NCBI GenBank assembly: GCA_029168955.1 | Contig: JAPDOI010000984.1 | Coordinates: 178,082 to 242,081 of the forward strand | Direction of reading: 5' to 3' | DNA: 64,000 bases | Origin: Aplectana chamaeleonis | Taxonomy: Eukaryota > Nematoda > Chromadorea > Rhabditida > Cosmocercidae | Part shown: positions 57,675-64,000 of the stretch, piece after piece | Position numbering within the stretch: the stretch's first letter is position 1 | Layout of the letters: the number at the start of each line of letters is the position of its first letter | Notes under the pieces: model-generated | Databases searched by the model: none | What the model was told of the DNA's origin: nothing | The model's input: the letters and a program-made list of their open reading frames with translations, nothing else | Made by a program: the position numbers and the translations under genes

Positions 57675-60306
57675 GTGCAGGATCTTAGTAGGAGTGTGCA
57701 GGACATCATGGAACCTGTGCAGAACCCCATTAGGGGTGTGCAGGACGTCGTAGAATGTGTGCAGGACCTTAGTAGGAGTGTGCAGGACATCATGGGACCT
57801 GTGCAGGACCTTAGTAGGAGTGTGCAGGACATCATGAGACCTGTGCAGGACCGTAGTAGGAGTGTGCAGGACATCATGGGACCTGTGCAGGACCGTAGTA
57901 GGAGTGTGCAGGACATCCTGAAACGTGTGCAGAACCCCATTAGGGGTGTGCAGGACGTCGTAGAATGTGTGCAGGACCTTAGTAGGAGTGTGCAGGACAT
58001 CATTGGACCTGTGCAGGACCTCGGTAGGAGTGTGCAGGACGTCGTAGAATGTGTGCAGGACCTTAGTAGGAGTGTGCAGGACATCATGGGACCTGTGCAG
58101 GACCCCAGTAGGAGTGTGCAGGACATCATGTAGACCTATCAGGCAGACGTCGTATGAATGTGCGTGCAGGACCGTAGTAGGAGTGTGCAGTACATCATGG
58201 GACCTGTGCAGGACCCCAGAAGGGGTGTGCAGGACAGTATGGGACCTGTGCAGGACCTCAGTAGGGGTGTGCAGAACGTCGTAGAATGTGTGCAGGACCT
58301 CAGTATGAGTGTGCAGGACATCAAGGAACTTGTGCAGGACCGTAGTAGGAGTGTGCAGGACATCATGGAACGTGTGCAGGACCCCAGTAGGGGTGAGCAG
58401 GACATCATGGGACCTGTGCAGGACCGTAGTAGGAGTGTGCAGTACATCATGGGATCTGTGCATAACCCCAGTAGGGGTGTGCAGGACGTCGTAGAAAGTG
58501 TGCAGCACCTCAGTAGGAGTGTGCAGGACATCATGGGACCTGTGCAGGACCCCAGTAGGAGTGTGCAGGACGCCGGAGAATGTGTGCAGGACCTTAGTAT
58601 GAGTGTGCAGGAGATTATGGGACCTGTGCAGAACCCCAGTAGGGGTGTGCAGGACGTCATAGAATGTGTGCAGGACCTCAGTAGGAGTGTGCAGGACATC
58701 ATGGGACCTGTGCAGGACCCCAGTAGCGGTGTGCATAACGTCGTAGAATGTGTGCAGGACCTTAGTAGAAGTGTGCAGGACATCATGAGACCTGTGCAGA
58801 ACCCCAGTAGGGGTGTGCAGGACGTCGTAGATTGTGTGCAGGACGTCGTATAATATGTGCAGGACCTTAGTAGGAGTGTGCAGGACATCATGGAACCTGT
58901 GCAGAACCCCATTAGGGGTGTGTGCAGGACGTTGTAGAATGTGTGCAGGACGTCGTATAATATGTGCAGGACCTTAGTAGGGGTGGGCAGGACATCATGG
59001 AACCTGTGCAGAACCCCATTAGTCGTGTGCAAGACGTCGTATAATGTGTGCAGGAGCTTAGTAGGAGTGTGCAGGACACGATGGTACCTGTGCAGGAACT
59101 TAGTAGGAGTGTGCAGGACATCATGATACCTGTGCAGGAACGTAGTAGGAGTGTGCAGGACATCATGGGACCTGTACAGGACCGTAGTAGGAGTGTGCAG
59201 GACAGCCTGAAACCTGTGCAGAACCCCATTAGGGGTGTGCAGGACGTCGTAGAATGTGTGCAGGACCTTAGTGGGAGTGTGCAGGACATCATTGAACCTG
59301 TGCAGGACCTCGGTAGGAGGCAGGACGTCGTAGAATGTGTGCAGGACCTCAGTAGGAGTGTGCAGGACATCATGGAACGTATGCAGGACCTTAGTAGGAG
59401 TGTGCAGGGCATCATGAGACCTGTGCAGGACCCCAGTAGGGGTGAGCAGGACATCATGGGACCTGTGCAGGACCCCAGTAGAGGTGTGCAGGACGTTGTA
59501 GAATGTTTGCAGGACCTCGGTAGGAGGTGTGCAGGACATCAAAGAACTTGTGCAGGACCTTGGTAGGGGTGTGCAGGACATCGTGAGAACCTGTGCAGGA
59601 CCGTAGTAGGAGTGTGCAGGACATCATGGGACCTGTGCAGGAGCGTAGTAGGAGTGTGCAGGACATCCTGGGACCTGAGCAGAACCCCAGTAGGGGTGTG
59701 CAGGACGTCGTAGAATGTGTGCAGGACCTTAGTGGGAGTGTGCAGGACATCATTGGACCTGTGCAGGACCTCGGTAGGAGTTTGCAGGACGTCGTAGAAT
59801 GTGTGCAGGACCTTAGTAGGAGTGTGCAGGACATCATGGGACCTGTGCAGGACCTTAGTAGGAGTGTGCAGGACATCATGAGACCTGTGCAGGACCGTAG
59901 TAGGAGTGTGCAGGACATCATGAGACCTGTGCAGAACCCCAGTAGGAGTGTGCAGGACATCATGAGACCTGTCCAGAACCCCAGTAGGGGTGTGCAGGAC
60001 GTCGTAGAATGTGTACAGGACCTTAGTGGGAGTGTGCAGGACATCATTGGACCTGTGCAGGACCTCGGTAGGAGTTTGCAGGACGTCGTAGAATGTGTGC
60101 AGGACCTTAGTAGAAGTGTGCAGGGCATCATGGGACCTGTGCAGAACCCCAGTAGGGGTGTGCAGGACGTTGTAGAATGTGTGCAGGACGTCGTATAATA
60201 TGTGCAGGACCTTAGTAGGAGTGTGCAGGACATCATGGAACCTGTGCAGAACCCCATTAGGGGTGTGCAGGACGTCGTAGAATGTGTGCAGGACGTCGTA
60301 TAATAT
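57675..60306 (+). repeat. HOR start, strongly degraded middle, HOR fragments
   Basis: Canonical to about 58120, with the ILKR chimera at 57906-57926. From 58130 to about 59700 the monomers are the most divergent set in the window, with phase breaks at 58130-58163 (+6), 58920 (+2), 59319 (-3), 59525 (+1) and 59586 (+1). HOR fragments return from 59700. Confidence 0.84.
58128..58163 (+). other. Short stretch that does not fit the monomer
   Basis: After a GTGCAGGAC-ATCATG start, the sequence reads through TAGACCTATC, AGGCAGACG and GTATGAATGTGC before the next GTGCAGGAC. Fragments of VVEC-like sequence can be seen, but no 9-mer core is preserved. It is the least repeat-like sequence in the window, perhaps a scarred recombination junction. 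Confidence 0.75.
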
Positions 60307-61108
60307 GTGCAGGATCTTAGTAGGAGTGTGCAGGACATCATGGAACCTGTGCAGAACCCCATTAGGGGTGTGCAGGACGTCGTAGAATGTGTGCAGGACC
60401 TTAGTAGGAGTGTGCAGGACATCATGGGACCTGTGCAGGACCTTAGTAGGAGTGTGCAGGACATCATGAGACCTGTGCAGGACCGTAGTAGGAGTGTGCA
60501 GGACATCATGAGACCTGTGCAGGACCTTAGTAGGAGTGTGAAGGGCATCATGAGACCTGTCCAGAACCCCAGTAGGGGTGTGCAGGACGTCGTAGAATGT
60601 GTGCAGGACCTCGGTAGGAGTGTGCAGGACATCAAGGAACCTGTGCAGGACCCCAGTAGGAGTGTGCAGGACGTCGTAGAATGTGTGCAGGACCTTAGTA
60701 GAAGTGTGCAGGGCATCATGGGACCTGTGCAGAACCCCAGTAGGGGTGTGCAGGACGGTGTAGAATGTGTGCAGGACGTCGTATAATATGTGCAGGACCT
60801 TAGTAGGAGTGTGAAGGGCATCATGAGACCTGTCCAGAACCCCAGTAGGGGTGTGCAGGACGTTGTAGAATGTGTGCAGGACGTCGTAGAATGTGTGCAG
60901 GACCTCGGTAGGAGTGTGCAGGACATCAAGGAACTTGTGCTGGACCCAGGTAAGGGTGTGCAGGACGTCGTAGAATGTGTGCAGGACCTTAGTAAAAGTG
61001 TGCAGGGCATCATGGGACCTGTGCAGGACGGACATCATGGGACCTGTGCAGAACCCCATTAGGGGTGTGCAGGACGTCGTAGAATGTGTGCAGGACGTCG
61101 TATAATAT
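60307..61108 (+). repeat. Deleted HOR with second short cycle, 802 bp
   Basis: The 9-to-34 deletion form, with IKEP-PSRS replacing IKEL-PSKG near 60637, then a second short cycle from 60790 with CCAGGTAAGGGT near 60945. A 25-base monomer at about 61019-61043 adds 4 bp. Confidence 0.84.
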
Positions 61109-62285
61109 GTGCAGGATCTTAGTAGGAGTGTGCAGGACATCATGGAACCTGTGCAGAACCCCATTAGGGGTGTGCAGGACATCATGAGACCTGTGCAGGA
61201 CCGTAGTAGGAGTGTGCAGGACATCATGGGACCTGTGCAGGACCGTAGTAGGAGTGTGCAGGACATCCTGGGACCTGTGCAGAACCCCAGTAGGGGTGTG
61301 CAGGACGTTGTAGAATGTGTGCAGGACGTCGTATAATGTGTGCAGGACCTTAGTAGGAGTGTGCAGGACATCATGGAACGTGTGCAGAACCCCAATAGGG
61401 GTTTACAGGACGTCGTAGAATGTGTGCAGGACCTTAGTGGGAGTGTGCAGGACATCATTGGACCTGTGCAGGACCTCAGTAGGAGTTTGCAGGACGTCGT
61501 AGAATGTGTGCAGGACCTTAGTAGGAGTGTGCAGGACATCATAAGACCTGTGCAGGACCTCAGTAGGAGTGTGCAGGACATTATGGGACCTGTGCAGGAC
61601 CCCAGTAGGGGTGTGCAGGACATCATAAGACCTGTGCAGGACCTCAGTAGGAGTGTGCAGGACATTATGGGACCTGTGCAGGACTTTAGTAGGAGTGTGC
61701 AGAACATCATGGAGCGTGTGCAAGACCTTAGTAGGAGTGTGCAGGACATTATGGGACCTGTGCAGGACTTTAGTAGGAGTGTGCAGAACATCCTGGGACC
61801 TGTGCAGAACCCCAGTAGGGTGTGCAGGACGTTGCAAAGATGTGTGCAGGACCGTCGTATAATGTGTGCAGGACCTTAGTAGGAGTGTGCAGGACATCAT
61901 GGAACGTGTGCAGAACCCCAATAGGGGTTTACAGGACGTCGTAGAATGTGTGCAGGACCTTAGTGGGAGTGTGCAGGACATCATTGGACCTGTACAGGAC
62001 CTCGGTAGGAGTTTGCAGGACGTCGTAGAATGTGTGCAGGACCTTAGTAGGAGTGTGCAGGACATCATGGGACCTGTGCAGGACCTTAGTAGGAGTGTGC
62101 AGGACATCATGGGACCTGTGCAGGACCTTAGTAGGAGTGTGCAGGACATCATGAGACCTGTGCAGGACCGTAGTAGGAGTGTGCAGGACATCATGGGACC
62201 TGTGCAGAACCCCAGTAGGGGTGTGCAGGACGTCGTAGAATGTGTGCAGGACCTTAGTAGGAGTGTGCAGGACGTCGTAGAATGT

Positions 62286-63120
62286 GTGCAGGACCTCGGT
62301 AGGAGTGTGCAGGACATCATGGGACCTGTGCAGGACCGTAGTAGGAGTGTGCAGGACATCATGAGACCTGTGCAGAACCCCATTGGGGGTGTGCAGGACG
62401 TCGTAAGATGTGTGCAGGACCTCATGGAACCTGTGCAGGACCCCAGTAGGAGTGTGCAGGACATAAAGGGACCTGTGCAGGACACCAGTAGGAGTGTGCA
62501 GGACATAAAGGGACCTGTGCAGGACCCCAGTAGGAGTGTGCAGGACATAAAGGGACCTGTGCAGGACACCAGTAGGAGGTGTGCAGGACGTCGTAGAATG
62601 TGTGCAGGACCTCAGTAGTAGTGTGCAGGGCATCATGAGACCTGTCCAGAACCCCAGTAGGGGTGTGCAGGACGTCGTAGAATGTGTGCAGGACCTCGGT
62701 AGGAGTGTGCAGGACATCAAGGAACTTGTGCTGGACCCCAGTAAGGGTGTGCAGGACGTCGTAGAATGTGTGCAGGACCTTAGTAGGAGTGTGCAGGACA
62801 TCATGGGACCTGTGGAGGACCTTAGTAGGAGTGTGCATGACATCATGGGACCTGTGCAGGACCGTAGTAGGAAGTGTGCAGGACATCATGGGACCCTTGC
62901 AGAACCCCAGTAGGGGTGTGCAGGACGTCGTAGAATGTGTGCAGGACCTCGGTAGAGTGTGCAGGACTTCAAAGAACTTGTGCAGGACCTTAGTAGGAGT
63001 GTGCAGGGCATCATGAGACCTGTCCAGAACCCCAGTAGGGGTGTGCAGGACGTCGCAGAATGTGTGCAGGACCTCGGTAGGAGTGTGCAGGACATCAAGG
63101 AACTTGTGCTGGACCGTAGT
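62286..63120 (+). repeat. Long-range duplicate of 4383-5220
   Basis: Same monomer order and rare markers as 4383-5220: CCCATTGGGGGT, GTCGTAAGATGT, three ATAAAGGGACCT monomers, CTCAGTAGTAGT, and the CCCTTGCAG junction. The copies differ by single-base indels and substitutions, for example GTGGAGGAC near 62811 and GTGCATGAC near 62834. The offset is about 57.9 kb. Confidence 0.88.
62370..62622 (+). repeat. Expanded IKGP/TSRG cassette, 12 monomers
   Basis: Copy of the expanded cassette at 4467, with the same triple ATAAAGGGACCT arrangement and the same CCCATTGGGGGT opening monomer. One base is inserted at about 62577 (AGTAGGAGGTGTG). Confidence 0.88.
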
Positions 63121-63987
63121 ATGAGTGTGCAGGGCATCATGGGACCTGTGCAGGACCGTAGTAGGAGTGTGCAGGACATCATGAGACCTGTGTAGAACCC
63201 CATTAGGGGTGTGCAGGACGTCGTAAAATGTGTGCAGGACCTCATGGAACCTGTGCAGGACCCCAGTAGGAGTGTGCAGGACATCCTGGGACCTGTGCAG
63301 AACCCCAGTAGGGGTGTGCAGGACGTCGTATAATGTGTGCAGGACCTCAGTAGGAGTGTGCAGGACATTATGGGACCTGTGCAGGACCCCAGTAGGGGTG
63401 TGCAGGACGTCGTAGAATGTGTGCAGGACCTTAGTAGGAGTGTGCAGGACATCATGGGACCTGTGCAGGACCGTAGTAGGAGTGTGCAGGACGTCCTGGG
63501 ACCTGTGCAGAACCCCAGTAGGGGTGTGCAGGACATCATGAGACCCGTGCAGGACCTTAGTAGGAGTGTGAAGGGCATCATGAGACCTGTCCAGAACCCC
63601 AGTAGGGGTGTGCAGGACGTCGTAGAATGTGTGCAGGACCTCGGTAGGAGTGTGCAGGACATCAAGGAACTTGTGCTGGACCCCAGTAAGGGTGTGCAGG
63701 ACGTCGTAGAATGTGTGCAGGACCTTAGTAGGAGTGTGCAGGACCTTAGTAGGAGTGTGCATGACATCATGGGACCTGTGCAGGACCGTAGTAGGAGTGT
63801 GCGGGACATCCTGGGACCTGTGCAGAACCCCAGTAGGGGTGTGCAGGACGTTGCAGAATGTGTGCAGGACGTCGTATAATATGTGCAGGACCTTAGTAGG
63901 AGTGTGCAGGACATCATGGAACCTGTGCAGAACCCCATTAGGGGTGTGCAGGACGTCGTAGAATGTGTGCAGGACGTGGTATAATAT

Positions 63988-64000
63988 GTGCAGGATCTTA
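63988..64000 (+). repeat. Start of a further HOR unit, cut by window end
   Basis: The last 13 bases are the GTGCAGGAT marker core followed by CTTA, directly after an AT-rich monomer. This is how most HOR units begin, so the array continues beyond the window. Confidence 0.85.

Larger units (their letters stand above)
61109..63987 (+). repeat. Mixed block ending at the next HOR start
   Basis: HOR fragments to about 62260, including a run of TTTAGTAGGAGT and ATTATGGGACCT monomers at 61560-61800. From 62286 it is the duplicate of 4383-5220. Small phase breaks lie at about 61817, 61836, 61856, 62577, 62871 and 62953. The AT-rich monomer just before 63988 ends GTGGTATAATAT. Confidence 0.85.
1..64000. 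repeat. 21-bp satellite array filling the whole window
   Basis: The sequence is a tandem array of a 21-bp monomer: the 9-mer GTGCAGGAC (on the + strand from 594 on, as GTCCTGCAC before 585) followed by 12 variable bases. Common 12-base ends are CTTAGTAGGAGT, CGTAGTAGGAGT, CCCAGTAGGGGT, CCCATTAGGGGT (A type) and ATCATGGGACCT, ATCATGAGACCT, ATCAAGGAACTT, GTCGTAGAATGT (B type). A and B usually alternate, making a 42-bp dimer. The 21-base phase can be followed from end to end with only about 38 small phase-breaking indels. The orientated strand is G-rich: the commonest dimer has 15 G against 8 C. I see no interspersed element, microsatellite or unique DNA. This is eukaryotic-style satellite DNA; the species is not identifiable from it. 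Confidence 0.98.

Noticed and set aside
8041..63987. Bacterial-type promoters (TATAAT) in the AT-rich monomers
   Set aside because: TATAAT occurs in every GTCGTATAATAT monomer by repetition, without a -35 partner at suitable spacing or any gene downstream. I record it only as an AT-rich HOR landmark.
594..64000. Heptad-repeat proteins on the + strand (V-Q-D heptads, up to about 660 residues)
   Set aside because: Frames end wherever the AT-rich TAA-bearing monomer occurs and begin at arbitrary GTG or ATG codons. Proline occurs at many heptad ends. The pattern is explained by the DNA repeat.
594..64000. CRISPR array (9-base repeat with 12-base spacers)
   Set aside because: Repeat and spacer are far too short, the variable parts are a small recurring set rather than unique spacers, and no cas genes or leader are present.
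594..64000. CENP-B box within the monomers
   Set aside because: I found no match to the core pattern (TTCG followed by A and CGGG at the right spacing) on either strand in the monomer types examined. A full motif scan would settle it.
1..64000. Avian 41-42-bp CNM/PO41-like or chicken W XhoI-type 21-bp satellites
   Set aside because: Unit lengths are similar, but those families are known for A3-5 and T3-5 tracts, which are absent here. I do not assign a species or family on length alone.
594..64000. G-quadruplex array
   Set aside because: GGGG runs occur once per hairpin monomer and GGG once per IMGP monomer, separated by about 20 or more bases. Loops would be too long for a convincing quadruplex.

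Overview
The whole window is one satellite DNA array. From about base 594 to 64000, and in the opposite orientation from 1 to 584, it is built from a 21-bp monomer: a near-invariant 9-mer, GTGCAGGAC, followed by 12 variable bases. I support no protein-coding gene, RNA gene, transposable element or unique single-copy DNA. At 21 bp per unit the window holds about 3,050 monomers. This scale and organisation (monomer, dimer, higher-order repeat, segmental duplication) is typical of eukaryotic heterochromatin such as centromeric, pericentromeric, subtelomeric or sex-chromosome blocks. The species cannot be assigned from sequence alone.

Monomers fall into two families that normally alternate, giving a 42-bp dimer. 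A-type ends resemble CTTAGTAGGAGT, CGTAGTAGGAGT or CCCAGTAGGGGT; B-type ends resemble ATCATGGGACCT, ATCAAGGAACTT or GTCGTAGAATGT. Because 21 is divisible by three, every variant can be named by the four residues that its last 12 bases would encode (LSRS, IMGP, RSRS, VVEC and so on). I use these names only as labels, not as a claim of coding. The dominant higher-order repeat (HOR) is a 52-monomer, 1,092-bp unit. It coexists with a 57-monomer (1,197-bp) form and shorter deletion forms.

Layout. 1-584: reverse-oriented array. 585-593: inversion junction at the centre of a palindrome with perfect 407-bp arms. 594-5558: irregular block rich in a special cassette (labels IKGP/TSRG/LMEP/LSSS). 5559-8157: transition block. 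8158-16723: first HOR domain. 16724-19721: degraded block. 19722-22044: two HOR units. 22045-25797: the longest diverged block. 25798-28483: colinear duplicate of 4866-7634. 28484-33249: mixed HOR copies. 33250-57674: main HOR domain with many units of exactly 1,092 bp. 57675-61108: partly degraded, including the least repeat-like sequence near 58130-58163. 61109-63987: mixed block whose 62286-63120 part duplicates 4383-5220. The last 13 bases begin another HOR unit.

Nothing here works as an operon or pathway. The features of interest are structural: one orientation switch, a 21-bp (two helical turns) spacing of a conserved 9-mer, hairpin-capable and AT-rich monomers at fixed HOR positions, and chimeric monomers that record deletions. 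Comparisons were made by eye; alignments are proposed where they would be decisive.
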